A DNA stretch of 64,000 bases from Pelagomonas calceolata (GCA_918797485.1 CAKKNE010000001.1:2356001-2420000); one strand, 5' to 3'; shown: positions 1-9,224, counted from the stretch's first letter. Numbers and translations are program-made. Notes: generated by a model from the sequence alone, not told the origin.

Positions 1-1321
1 AACTACGCCTGCTCAAGTTGGAACGGATCAAAGACTATTTGCTCATGGAACAAGAATTTATTCGGAACCAGGAGGTCTTCAAGCCCCACGAGGAGAAGGA
101 TAAAGAAGAAAGGGACAAGATGGAGGACATCCGCGGGAGTCCCTTAGCGGTCGGTTCATTGGAGGAGATGATCGACGACACGCGCGTGGTCGGCGTCCTT
201 GATATACATATACTTGATACATACATACATACATACATACATACATACATACACCCATGCGTTCGAGTGGCGCCGCGCGTCGATGGCGTGGCGACGCGAC
301 GCCATCGACGCGACGCCGTCGCCGCGACACCGCCCATCATACATACATACACAGGCACGCCATCGTCTCGTCGAGCGTCGGCCCCGAGTACTACGTCTCG
401 GTCATGTCCTTCGTGAACCAAGACTTGCTCGAGCCGGGCTGCTCCGTACTGTTACACAACAAGGTCATGGGCGTAGTAGGTATCCTGTCGGACGACACGG
501 ACCCGATGGTGAGCGTCATGAAGGTCGACAAAGCCCCGCTCGAGAGTTATGCTGATATTGGCGGTCTAGAAACCCAAATCCAGGAGATCAAGGAGGCGGT
601 GGAGTTACCGTTAGCGCATCCCGAGCTTTATGAGGAGGTCGGTATCAAGCCCCCGAAGGGTGTTATCTTGTATGGGGTCCCCGGTACCGGTAAAACTCTC
701 CTAGCCAAAGCTGTCGCGAACCAGACCTCAGCTACCTTTTTGAGGGTTGTCGGGAGCGAGCTCATCCAGAAGTATTTAGGGGATGGCCCGAAGCTCGTGA
801 GGGAGCTTTTTAGAGTCGCTGATGACTTATCTCCTACGATCGTGTTCATCGACGAGATCGACGCGGTCGGTTCGAAGCGCTATGATTCGCAGTCGGGCGG
901 GACGCGGGAGATCCAGCGGACGATGCTCGAATTGCTGAATCAGCTCGACGGGTTCGACGAACGAGGCGACGTGAAAGTCATCATGGCGACGAACAAGATC
1001 GAGAGCTTGGATCCGGCTCTGATCCGGCCGGGGCGCATCGACCGGAAGATCGAGTTCCCGCTGCCGGACATCAAAACGAAAAGACACATCTTCAACATCC
1101 ATACGGGTCGCATGTCGCTCGGCGAAGACGTGGACCTCGAGACCTTCGTCATGGCCAAGGACGAGCTGTCCGGTGCGGACATCAAAGCGGTCTGCACGGA
1201 GGCTGGTTTACTGGCGTTGCGAGAGCGTCGGATGAAGGTGACGCAGGACGACTTCGTCAAGGCCAAGGAGAAGGCGCTGTACCAGAAGAAGGGCAACATC
1301 CCCGAGGGGCTCTACATCTAG
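1..1321 (+). CDS. RPT2: 26S proteasome regulatory ATPase subunit RPT2 (PSMC1), 5' end missing
   Basis: This is an AAA+ ATPase of the base of the 19S proteasome cap, which unfolds ubiquitinated substrates and opens the 20S gate. Exon 1 enters from the left edge ([16 protein letters not shown] is the N-terminal coiled coil). Exon 2, 355..1321, holds the OB domain, a Walker A-like loop, Walker B ([11 protein letters not shown]), the arginine-finger region (RPGRIDRK) and the C-terminal end EGLYI; RPT2 of other species ends GLYL with a similar HbYX-like tail. Walker A reads GVPGTGKT where RPT2 normally has GPPGTGKT. The frame requires an intron at about 182..354 with phase 2, which gives a GC-AG rather than GT-AG boundary and joins DDT to HAIVSSSVG as in the family. 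The identity is certain; the exact donor is inferred. Confidence 0.95.
182..354 (+). other. RPT2 intron with CATA microsatellite and introner-like inverted repeat
   Basis: This is non-coding sequence between the two RPT2 exons. It contains a CATA tetranucleotide run at about 221-252 and a shorter one at about 338-352. It also has an inverted pair, CGCGTCGATGGCGT at about 276-289 and its exact complement ACGCCATCGACGCG at about 298-311. The acceptor is clear (acacag at 349-354). The only in-phase donor begins GC at 182. Confidence 0.7.
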
Positions 1322-1824
1322 GCTGGGGTTTAAGTCGGGGTTTAGCTATCGCGGGCGCGTTCTACTGAGACGGAAGCTGCTGTATGGAAGGCCCGCGCCC
1401 GCCGCCCACTAGTCCTCGCACCGCGACGGCAAATACAAGACCGGGCCGAGGCGTGGGCCCATGGGCTGAGGGCCGCGGCCGCGGAGTTAACCGAAGCCCC
1501 AAACGGCCGCAGGGCCCAAGAGGCGTCCGGGAGGCGTCTCCAAGGAGCTAACGGACCCGCGGAGGCGTCCGGCACTAGACTCAACGGTCGGATCTCGTGT
1601 GCGTGGCCCATCTTCGGCGTGATCGCGGCGCAATTGTGAATAAGGCCGGCTGCGCGGGTGCCCGTGGCTGCACCGTGCAGGTCTCTCGCGCGAACGGGGC
1701 TGCGTCCGCAGCGCATAGGTCGCGTGCGCGTACTTTGGGCTGCCTCCGTGCAAGCCGGGACAGCTTGGGTTGAGCGGGCGAGGCGGGCTGAGCGGGCGAC
1801 GAGGAGCCGACTCGCGGGGCAGGG
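1322..1824. other. Spacer between RPT2 and kinase
   Basis: About 500 bp with no convincing gene. Open frames on the minus strand here are arginine/alanine-rich shadows of GC-rich DNA. The region must hold the RPT2 3' end and the promoter and leader of the downstream kinase. No conserved motif was seen. Confidence 0.5.
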
Positions 1825-3660
1825 ATGGCGCTGGCGGACGCCATCGCCCAGGTCACTCCCCTCGAAGCGCCGCGCACGCTGGGTCGCGTGTCGCCCGCGT
1901 CGGGCCGCGCGAGCCCGGTGCCGACGCTCGAGGACTTTGCTGTCTTGTGCGAGGTTGGGAGAGGCGCATTCGGTAGAGTCGTATTGGCGCGATGCAAAGC
2001 TACCGGTGATCTGAGAGCGTTGAAAGCCGTCCCGAAGGTGCGCTTAGTAACAGCGGGCTCCGATGCCATCCGGCACATGCACGACGAGGCGGCCATACAA
2101 CGTAGCATAGATCACCCCTTCGCTTTAGCCTTGCGAGGTGCGTTCCAGGACGACACTACGGTATATCTAGTTACGGATCATTGCCCTGGGGGTACTTTGC
2201 ACGCTGTACTAGGACGGTTTGGCCGATTAGATGGAGACTTAGCGACCTTCTACGCGGCGCAGCTCGTAGACGTCTTGGCCCACCTCCACACGCAGGACGT
2301 CGCGTTCCGCGACGTCAAGCCTGAAAATGCCCTTTTAGATGAGAAGGGCTACCTTCGGCTGGCGGACTTTGGACTAGCTCGTAGAGTTGATGGCGATGAT
2401 GGTAGATGTCGCACGCGGTGTGGCACGCCGCTCTATGCGGCGCCGGAGGTCATTTCTGGCCGATCGCACGGCAGGCCGGTCGATGCGTGGGCCCTTGGGT
2501 GTGTTATAGTCGAAATGCGCACGGGTCGGCCGCCCTTCGTCGGGTCTACGGTCTCGCAGGTCGAAGCGTTAGTTTTAGAAGCGGATCTGGGTTGGTTGGG
2601 TCAGCTCGATGATCCGGTCAAGGGTCTTTGTAGATTACTATTAGCGAAGAAGCCGGAGAATCGGGCCCGGTGCGCCGCCGCGAAGTTGCATGCGGCCTTC
2701 TCTTCTATTGATTTCGCTCAGTTGCGAGAGAAGCAGACGGTAGCACCTTACTTACCGGATACGGCTCGAGACGTATTGGGACCCGGGACCCCAACGCCGA
2801 AGGGTTCAGACGCCTCCTTTTCTTCCTTCGCGTCCTTCACGACGCTGAATGACGAAGGCAGCCCGAAGAAGCCCATTCGCCGCAATAGATCTGCTGGTTC
2901 CTTGGACGCGCTCGCGGCGCTCATGCCGTCGCCGCGGAGTCGCAAGTTTGCCTCGATGGATTGCTCGCGAGGCGCCGCGATGAACTCGCCGAGACGCGTC
3001 TCATTAACCCCGACGATGATCGACGAAGCCCCGAGACGGCCCTACAAGCCGCGGCCGCCGTCGGCGCCGCGCGAACGCAGTTCGCTGAGACCGAGCAAGT
3101 CCATGTCTTCGTTCGCGCCTTTGGTGCTGGCGGATACGACCGACTCCTTGCCGGCCGTGCGCCCGTCGCCGCGAAGGCCCAAAGCCGCTTGGGATCAATT
3201 CGAGGAGACCGGAGATGATGCCTGTAGGCCGGGGCCGTCGTTTCCCGACGTGCGCGTGCGGTGCCTGGAGCACGACGCGTGCGCGGGCGAGTGCTCCTAC
3301 CACGTCGGCGCGGCCCTGTCGAAGAACGTGGGCGACTGTCCTTTACTGTTTGCTACTCCTGAAACTTCTTCCTTGGTCGCGGCGCGCTGCTTGACGCGGG
3401 CACTGCCCGACTCTCCGCGCGACGCCGGCACGCCGGTGCACTGGGGCGCGCGCGGCTTCGGCGTCGTGGTCTGTGCTTCTAGCAACTGCCCGGACGCGGT
3501 CCGCTGCGCGGCGCGCCGCCGCCGCGTCGCCGAAGCCATCAAACGGGCGCCGCCCGACCAACCCTGCGCCTGCGTCGCCGGCGCCTGCGACGCCGCGGGC
3601 CTCGCCCGTGCGTTCGCGCGCCTCGACGGCGACGAGTCGCTCTGCCGCATCTGCGGCTGA
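1825..3660 (+). CDS. AGC-like serine/threonine protein kinase with long Ser/Pro-rich tail
   Basis: Single-exon gene, 611 residues. The kinase domain spans about residues 37-300: glycine loop VGRGAFGRV, lysine in ALKAVPK, catalytic loop FRDVKPEN (AGC kinases usually have YRD), DFG in LADFGLA, and the APE motif in YAAPEV. The layout is closest to the PKA/PKG/AGC group, with phosphorylation of Ser/Thr proteins inferred. After the domain comes a low-complexity tail with many SP sites, then about 130 Cys-rich residues (CLEHDACAGEC, CASSNCPDAVRC, CACVAGACD, CRICG) that match no domain I recognise. The stop codon lies inside the first copy of a repeated hairpin unit. The start ATG follows the last upstream stop closely and precedes the kinase domain by a short leader. 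Confidence 0.85.
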   Translation: MALADAIAQVTPLEAPRTLGRVSPASGRASPVPTLEDFAVLCEVGRGAFGRVVLARCKATGDLRALKAVPKVRLVTAGSDAIRHMHDEAAIQRSIDHPFALALRGAFQDDTTVYLVTDHCPGGTLHAVLGRFGRLDGDLATFYAAQLVDVLAHLHTQDVAFRDVKPENALLDEKGYLRLADFGLARRVDGDDGRCRTRCGTPLYAAPEVISGRSHGRPVDAWALGCVIVEMRTGRPPFVGSTVSQVEALVLEADLGWLGQLDDPVKGLCRLLLAKKPENRARCAAAKLHAAFSSIDFAQLREKQTVAPYLPDTARDVLGPGTPTPKGSDASFSSFASFTTLNDEGSPKKPIRRNRSAGSLDALAALMPSPRSRKFASMDCSRGAAMNSPRRVSLTPTMIDEAPRRPYKPRPPSAPRERSSLRPSKSMSSFAPLVLADTTDSLPAVRPSPRRPKAAWDQFEETGDDACRPGPSFPDVRVRCLEHDACAGECSYHVGAALSKNVGDCPLLFATPETSSLVAARCLTRALPDSPRDAGTPVHWGARGFGVVVCASSNCPDAVRCAARRRRVAEAIKRAPPDQPCACVAGACDAAGLARAFARLDGDESLCRICG

Positions 3661-3671
3661 GCGCCCTATCT

Positions 3672-3699
3672 GTGCTCTGCCGCATCTGCGGCAGAGCAC
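3672..3699. repeat. Perfect 12-bp hairpin 3' of the kinase, middle of three related units
   Basis: GTGCTCTGCCGC, loop ATCT, GCGGCAGAGCAC. Imperfect copies flank it at about 3638-3663 (including the kinase stop codon) and about 3699-3723. It lies in the convergent 3' spacer between the two kinases, so a role in transcript end formation is possible but not shown. Confidence 0.7.
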
Positions 3700-3723
3700 G
3701 CTCTGCCGCGTCCGCGGCTGAGC

Positions 3724-4023
3724 AAATTATCTGTGCGGGCCTCCGCGCCCAGTCCATCGTTTACCCTCGATCCATCGACACCCGTAAGGAACATCGCGCT
3801 ACCCGCGCGCGCGTGGGGTGTCTCTCAAAATGCGCCAAACTTTAGTTAGATGGCCTGTGTCGTCGGGCGCGTGACGTGGGCGGGTAGGCCCGAGGTGGGA
3901 TCGATGTACAAGACGCGGGCAGGTAGGCCCAATGTTCTGGATCGATTGCGAATTCCGGCGGCTGCATGGACAGGAGGGAGGATCGATGGTGAGGTGCCGG
4001 GAGGATAAGTGATGGACAGGGCG
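3724..4023. other. Convergent 3' spacer between two kinase genes
   Basis: About 300 bp between a plus-strand and a minus-strand gene end. It contains a short repeated phrase (gcgggtaggccc / gcaggtaggccc at about 3879-3930) and nothing gene-like. Confidence 0.5.
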
Positions 4024-5369
4024 TCACGTCTTGACGCGGCCGAACTTCTTCATGATGCGCTCGATGGGCGACCTGCGCGGAAAGTCCTCCACGCCATCGA
4101 GCAGACGCAGTGATTCGATTTCCACACGGTTCGCGACGGCATCTTGCACAACTCGTTGACGTTCGTATTGCACAAGTCGTTGACGTTCGTCTCAGGCGCC
4201 GCGACGACGATCTGCTCTTCCCGCGGGTTCTGACTGATCCGCGTGATGCGCTGGCGCCGCTGTAAGGGTTTGGTGGGAGAACCCCCGGGACCGAAGGATC
4301 GGCGCATCTTGTCGTAGGTCATCCGCAGCATCTTCGAGTGGCCATTCGGCGAGGTCTGCATGAGATCGAAGTACTCCATCTGGCAGACGTCCTCTATGGA
4401 CATTCGACGGTAGGGCTGCAACTCCAGGATTTTGTCCAACAATAGATACAAGGGCGAGGGCGCGCACTCCGTGCAGCCCGCTTTGACTTCTTGAACCGCG
4501 ACGTGGATCGCACTTCGAAACTTGTCGTCGTTCTTCAGCTGGTCGTAGGGCGGGCACCAGACCTGCGAGAAGGCGGCATGCCCCAAAAGCATCTCGAGCA
4601 TGACGCAACCGAGGGACCACACATCGGCCGCTCGGCCGTCGTAGGACCCATCCAACAAAATCTCAGGGGCGAAGAAGCATGGACTTCCGACGAAATCCGT
4701 CAGGTTCTCTCCTGAACTGACGTCGGCACAGAGCCCGAAATCACATAATTTAACAACTCCTCTTTTACAAGGGTCGTCGTTCTCTTCTAGCAGTGACCAG
4801 TCGCCCGGTTGCCCCACGACCAAGATATTTTCTGGTTTCAGGTCTCTATGGGCTACTCCATTAGCATGACAATGTCTCAATCCAAGAGCCGCGATGCGCA
4901 TCACGGACTTCACGACGTCGTCCGGGCACCCATCGGCATATTCATGTGAATCTAGGAACGAGTACAAATCCCGGTCGCCCTTCTCCAGCACGATGTAGAG
5001 CATACTTGGTGATTGAATAACATCATACAACCGCACGACAGCTCCATGACTTAACTTCTTCATACTCGCAACCTCGGTATCAACGCGCTTAATATTTCGC
5101 TTCGCCTTGTGGAGTTGGGCGTGCCTTTGGACGCGGGCCTTCTTGATGGCCTTGAAGGCGTACTTTTTTGCAGTAGCTCTATTTGTCGCTTCTTCACGCT
5201 TGATGCACTCGTAGACGTTAGCAAATTCTCCTACTCCGAGCTTCCTCGTGAGCTGGTAGGCGCCGATCTTCGCGTGTTTTTGGGTGATGGGCTGCTCCTC
5301 CAACTCCGGATCAATTGGTGGGAGGGCAGCGCAGGTCGTCCACGTCGAGAGGAGGGCGCTGCTGGCCAT
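4024..5369 (-). CDS. Serine/threonine protein kinase (CAMK-like or unclassified)
   Basis: Two exons on the minus strand: 5369..4126 and 4072..4024, giving about 430 residues. The kinase core is complete: glycine loop GVGEFANVY, FKAIKK lysine, HRDLKPEN, CDFGLC, and FFAPEIL. The intron, 4125..4073 (53 bp), is inferred because the unspliced frame ends in an unlikely tail, whereas splicing gives a basic C-terminus ending MKKFGRVKT. It carries the ACGCCATCGA introner-like core. A short tandem repeat (TNVNDLCN / TNVNELCK) precedes it. The alternative is a read-through form 9 residues longer, stopping at 4050. Cellular role unknown. Confidence 0.85.
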
Positions 5370-6264
5370 CGTCTCGTGACGCCGCCGCGTCCGGTGTACT
5401 GATTTTTTTGCCTGAGGATGGCTGCCGTGTTTAACGAGCGAGAGGCGAGCTCGAGAAGCGCCTGCTGGTTCTAAGGAGGACGCTCAGTCGTCGCGCAACG
5501 TCGTGCTCCCGGAGCCCTTCGAGAGTCTTCGTCACTGGCTCCTGGCGACCGGAGCGGCCGTCCCGGCGACGGGAGGCTGCCCTTCGGGGCGCTGCGACGA
5601 GCTATGCCGGCGGTGCACGCGTCGGTGCAAAAACGACGCCGGCGCCGGGCGCTCCCGGCAGTGACACAGACGTACACTGTAGTTGCCGGCAACAAGCCAA
5701 CTTTATTTTGGTTTTTTTTTGAGTCAGGATCCGTTGAGTGCCGCCCTTGACGCGCCGGCGCCGGCGCCGGTGAGACGTCCATTGCGCTGCGCAGAGACGC
5801 CTACGTCGGGGTCGGGCGGCGTGGCTCGGCGGGGTTGCTCCGAGCACGGGCCGCGTTCGACGTCCGTATACACATGTACTTACACACAACCAAAAATTTC
5901 GCGCGGCGAGCGCCATCATCGAGCCGCCGACGCAGTCGCGGGTGGACGTGGCGCCGACGGCGTTCGCCCGGGACCGCCTCGCGGCCGGCCAGCGAGTCCT
6001 CCGTCCTCGACTCGACGACTGGCGTGGACGACTACTTCCCTCGGGCCTCCCAACTGTCACACGGAGCAGTGGTCCCTCCCTCCCGCACACGTACACGGTC
6101 AGAACCGCCCGCTAAGTCGGGTGTCACTCTCGGTCGAACGCGCATTCCTTAATTCTCAGAGAGCCAGGGTCGCTCGTCATAATCCTCCGCGCGTGATAGG
6201 TAAGCCGGGGTCGCTTCCTTCCTTGTGTCTTCTTGGTGGGCACGTCTTGTGGCCGCGTCTACGT
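5370..6264. other. 900-bp stretch without a secure gene
   Basis: This lies between the start of the minus-strand kinase and the stop of the minus-strand cold-shock gene. It includes the weak candidate at 5418..5664. It also has a T-rich run with an acceptor-like gagtcag at about 5726, and a conspicuous CTTACACACAACC segment near 5879. Open frames on both strands are Arg/Ala-rich and resemble no family. Some of it is probably 3' UTR of the cold-shock gene. Confidence 0.4.
5418..5664 (+). CDS. Candidate small Cys-rich protein, spliced
   Basis: Weak call. An ATG at 5418 followed by an inferred 49-bp intron (5427..5475, gtgttt...ctaag) joins in frame to an open stretch ending at 5664. The product would be about 65 residues with five closely spaced cysteines (CPSGRCDELCRRCTRRC). 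In support: the frame is continuous and the downstream stretch has a plausible protein composition. Against: only 48 bp separates it from the divergent kinase start, and no homology is recognised. Confidence 0.25.
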
Positions 6265-7609
6265 CTAGTACCGGCCGCCGCCGCCGCCGTAGCCGCCCCC
6301 GCCGCCGCCGTAGCCACCGCCACCTCTCCGGTCGTCGTAGCCCCCGCGGCGATCGTCGCCGCCGTAGCCGCCGCCGCCGCCACCGTACCCGCCGCCGCCG
6401 CGGCGGTCGTCGTAGCCGCCGCCGCCGCCGCCGTAGCCCCCGCGGCGGTCGTCGTAGCCGCCGCCTGTATGGACACGGTCAATCATCGCTCTCATTGCTC
6501 TCTCGATGGCGCCATCGACGAAGACGCACCTCGGTCGCCGTAGCCGCCCCCGCCGCCGTAGCCGCCGCCGCCGCCGTAGCCACCTGTGGACACCCAGAGA
6601 GTGAGCACGAGCGATGTACAGCTCAGTCGAAGGCACCTCCCTGATATCAACAATGCTACGGACCGCCACCACCACCATAGCCGCCACCACCGTAGCCGCC
6701 GCCGCCGCCATCGTAGCCGCCCCCACCGCCGTAGCCGCCCCCACCGCCGTAACCACCGCCAAAGCCGCCGCCGCCGCCGCCCTGCTGCTCGTGGAATCCG
6801 CCTCTTACTTGGTTCGCGCGGTCCTTGCCCCGGCGATCATCAAAAACCTTGAGGTACGTCACGCGCGCGCCCTCGGCGAGCGCGTTGCCGTCCATGATGC
6901 TGGACACGTGGCAGAAGACGTCCTCCTGCGGTGGGGATTGTACCGTCAGACCATGAACAACTCCGACGGGACTCGAACCCGCAACCCCCAGATTCGAAGT
7001 CTGATACGCTATCCATTGCGCCACGGAGTTGTGTGTGTTGTGGTGGAGGAGCAGGGGTTTGAACCCTGGGCTTTCCGCATGCAAAGCGGACGCTCTGCCA
7101 CTGAGCTACACCCCCTTCACAAATGTATGGGACACTGGCCGCGGTACGGAGCCGTCGTCGGGCTTGATGAAGCCGAAGCCGCGCGGGTTCCAGCGGAGGG
7201 CCACGCCCGTCGAGTGGCCCTCGGGCGCCGGCCCGGGGTCGCCCTGCGGGCCGCCGGGGCCGCCGGGCTCCTCGGTCGAGCCGCCGGTCACGTTCTGCGC
7301 GCGGTCGCGGCCCGAGCGCTCGTCCTGGCCCTTGACGAAGCTGACCTTGGCGCCCTCGACGAGGCAGTTGCCGTCCTCGATGGCGGAGACGTGGCAGAAG
7401 AGGTCCTCGCCGCCGTCGTCGGGCTTGATGAAGCCGAAGCCGCGCTGGCCCTGCCAGCGGAGGGCCACGCCCGTCTGCTTCTCGCCGGAGGCCCCGCCGC
7501 CCCCGCCGCCGCGGCCGCCGGAGCGGCTGCGCGAGCGGGAGCGCGAGCGGCTGCGGCGGCGCTCGCGCGAGCCCGAGCGGGAGCGGGATCGGGATCTAGA
7601 CTCGCCCAT
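6265..7609 (-). CDS. RS/cold-shock-domain/glycine-rich RNA-binding protein
   Basis: Four exons: 7609..7148, 6925..6664, 6583..6530, 6464..6265 (978 nt, 325 residues, frame closes exactly). An Arg-Ser-rich leader (from MGESRSRSRS) is followed by two cold-shock domains, each with the RNP1-like GFGFIKPDDG and an (E)D-[LV]-FCHVS motif, then a Gly/Tyr tail with DDRRGG repeats. Cold-shock domains bind single-stranded nucleic acid; with an RS leader a role in mRNA packaging, splicing or translation is likely. Intron 1 (222 bp) interrupts the second cold-shock domain between PDDGS and EDVFCH, exactly matching the first domain, and holds two tRNA genes. Introns 2 (80 bp) and 3 (65 bp) split the Gly-rich tail; intron 3 carries an introner-like palindrome. 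Confidence 0.9.
6465..6529 (-). other. Cold-shock gene intron 3 with introner-like palindrome
   Basis: 65-bp GT-AG intron (gtgcgtc...catacag on the minus strand). Its middle contains the palindrome TCGATGGCGCCATCGA, the same core found in other introns and spacers of this window. Confidence 0.75.
6584..6663 (-). other. Cold-shock gene intron 2
   Basis: 80-bp GT-AG intron (gtccgtag...gtccacag on the minus strand) between two glycine-rich exons. It contains in-frame stops, so it cannot be read through. Phase 1 on both sides. Confidence 0.75.
6958..7030 (-). tRNA. tRNA-Arg (anticodon UCG)
   Basis: 73-nt cloverleaf on the minus strand. The acceptor stem AACTCCG/CGGAGTT is perfect, the D arm begins TGGCGCAATGG as in eukaryotic tRNA-Arg, the anticodon loop is CTTCGAA (UCG), and the T arm contains GGGTTCGAGTCCC. 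No intron and no encoded CCA. It lies inside intron 1 of the cold-shock gene, 13 nt from the tRNA-Ala. Confidence 0.97.
7044..7115 (-). tRNA. tRNA-Ala (anticodon UGC)
   Basis: 72-nt cloverleaf on the minus strand. It begins GGGGGTGTAGCTCAG, the anticodon loop is TTTGCAT (UGC), and the T arm is CAGGG-TTCAAAC-CCCTG. The acceptor stem carries G3:U70, the identity element of tRNA-Ala, with discriminator A. No encoded CCA. It is nested upstream of the tRNA-Arg in the same intron. Confidence 0.97.
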
Positions 7610-7996
7610 GGTGTTTTGGCACTGCTGTTTTGGCTGGCGCGGCTTTGGTGAAGCTGCGCGAGGCAAAAATAGCTTGGCAGCGATTGGAGGCCCAAAATCT
7701 CCGATTTTGGCGCGCGCCTGGATGCAAGATCTATCCGTACGATCGTGCCAGCAAAGGTCCCGCATGAGGCTGTGAAGCAGGATTTTCCAAAACGCGCTTC
7801 GTGCGGGGGCTGAGAGGATGGCCCAGCTTTTTGATGGGAGGCGCTGGGCCCTGGGCACGCTGCCCGGACCACATAAAAGCGTACAGGCACCGTCCGAGCG
7901 CGCGTCGGACGCACACCGGACCGGTCCAGCGGCGTCGAAGCCGACGCGTCGCGTGAGAGGCTGCCCACCACTCCCAGCCAAGGGAGAGCAAACGCC
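7610..7996. promoter_or_regulatory. Divergent promoter region
   Basis: 387 bp between the minus-strand cold-shock start and the plus-strand gene start at 7997. A CATAAAAG TATA-like run lies near 7871, about 125 bp before the plus-strand ATG. No copy of the GCTAGTGTCTTAC element was seen. Confidence 0.4.
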
Positions 7997-8923
7997 ATGG
8001 CCATGGCCCGCCCCCGCTCCCGCGTCTTTGAGAGACCCTCGTCGAAACAACGGGCCATCACGCCCTCGTCCAAAGAAATGACACCAGCACAAAAAGAAAA
8101 AGAGAAGGAATTGATGGCAAGGGTCGGCAACGAGTGCTTCGAGCACGTGAAAGGGTGCTGCGGCACGCACATCTACGCGCACCAGAAGGCCACCGCGATT
8201 AATTTATTGCTGCACCATGACTGGCTGTGCGAACTGAGGCATGCCATGCGACCTAGACGAACCCATCTAGGCTTCACCGCCGACGCCTTCGCTCACATGC
8301 GGCAACGGGACTCGTTGCTCGATTCACCACCGAAGAACCCGCCGCCGGTCGAGGAGGCGTGGCGGCCGGGCACCGCTCCCCGGTTCCTAGCCGAAGGTAT
8401 CGTGTGGCCTCAACACATACGACCGGCGACGGCCGTCGCGGAGGGCGAGCCGCCCGACGACTGGCCCCAGTTCTGCAAGGCGTTCTGCATCACTATTAAA
8501 GAGGGCACTCGGGCCCAACATCTCAGGTTGTTGTTTGAAACTTATGCGCGAGAGCAGCCTGGCGCCATTTCCCGAGAAGAAGCTCGCGATGTGTGCCTGA
8601 AGCACGTCCACCGGTCGGGACGCGTGGAGGAGCGCCCGGCGAAGAACGCTGTGTGTGCTCAAGAACTTGTTGAGGATTTCGACAGTGTCTCAAGGGAGGG
8701 CTTCTTGGATTGTGTCGGGTTTGAAGAATTGTGGAGAAGGCACATGCGCGTCTACAAGCAGCTCAAGATTGACGTGTGGTGCCTGCTGCAGGACCTCGGT
8801 CGACGGGACGCCGCCGAGCGCGCGGTCATGCGGCGGCCCTTCGAGCAGAAGAGGCGGGACGCCTGGTCGCTCATCGACCGGAAGATGGCCACGGACGTGG
8901 CGAACTTTAAGGATACCTTGTGA
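7997..8923 (+). CDS. Protein of unknown function, 308 residues
   Basis: Single exon. No family recognised. The N-terminus is basic and low-complexity (RPRSRVFERPSSK). The body is mixed alpha-helical with a Cys-containing segment (ECFEHVKGCCGTHIYAH). A stretch around residues 175-205 (LRLLFETYAREQPGAISREEA) resembles an EF-hand-like or helical-repeat segment but lacks clear calcium ligands. The C-terminus is helical and basic. A second ATG two codons downstream is an equally good start. The gene is convergent with the PLGG1-like gene. Confidence 0.7.
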   Translation: MAMARPRSRVFERPSSKQRAITPSSKEMTPAQKEKEKELMARVGNECFEHVKGCCGTHIYAHQKATAINLLLHHDWLCELRHAMRPRRTHLGFTADAFAHMRQRDSLLDSPPKNPPPVEEAWRPGTAPRFLAEGIVWPQHIRPATAVAEGEPPDDWPQFCKAFCITIKEGTRAQHLRLLFETYAREQPGAISREEARDVCLKHVHRSGRVEERPAKNAVCAQELVEDFDSVSREGFLDCVGFEELWRRHMRVYKQLKIDVWCLLQDLGRRDAAERAVMRRPFEQKRRDAWSLIDRKMATDVANFKDTL

Positions 8924-9224
8924 TTATCTAGTCGCGCGTCGATGGCGTTTGGCTCCAGTACTAGTCCATCTAGTCCGACCGAGTCGCGCGTGACGCGTCG
9001 ATGGCGTTCGGCTCCCTGGCCGTGTGGCTGGGGCAGCGTCTTACGAGCGGTCGGCGCCGACTCCGCTGCTGGACATAGTGTGGAGCTCCACGCCATCGAC
9101 ACGACGTTGCATCTCCGACTCTCCGTACTAACTGCGCCTGCTCCATATCGCGTTGAGATTCACGAAGGTCGTTGACGAACTGACTTGGTATAATTTAGAG
9201 AGGGGGAAAGAAGGCGCGTCCCGC
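8924..9224. repeat. Convergent spacer with three introner-like motif copies
   Basis: Contains GCGTCGATGGCGTTTGGCTCC at about 8936 and a near-identical direct copy at about 8996, plus the reverse form CACGCCATCGACACGACG near 9090. The copies are outside any intron, so the repeat can occupy intergenic DNA. No gene is seen here. Confidence 0.6.

Larger units (their letters stand above)
6926..7147 (-). other. Cold-shock gene intron 1, host of two tRNA genes
   Basis: 222-bp phase-0 GT-AG intron (gtaccgcgg...ccaccgcag on the minus strand). Almost two thirds of it is made of two complete tRNA genes in the same orientation as the host. Placement is fixed by the homologous first cold-shock domain, which is uninterrupted. 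Confidence 0.9.

Noticed and set aside
1342-2108. Minus-strand frames upstream of the first kinase
   Set aside because: Arg/Ala-rich, no motif, overlapping the kinase start; no evidence for a gene.
5683-6543. Plus-strand 286-codon frame with Ala/Val-rich end
   Set aside because: Its second half is antisense to the Gly-rich exon of the cold-shock gene and the first half resembles no protein.
6225-6852. Several plus-strand Arg/Ala frames opposite the cold-shock gene
   Set aside because: They are the complement of (GGC)n(TAC) glycine-tyrosine repeats and have no independent features.
7029-7775. Plus-strand 248-codon open frame
   Set aside because: It reads antisense through the tRNA-Ala gene and the cold-shock exon 1; the minus frame has two clear cold-shock domains.
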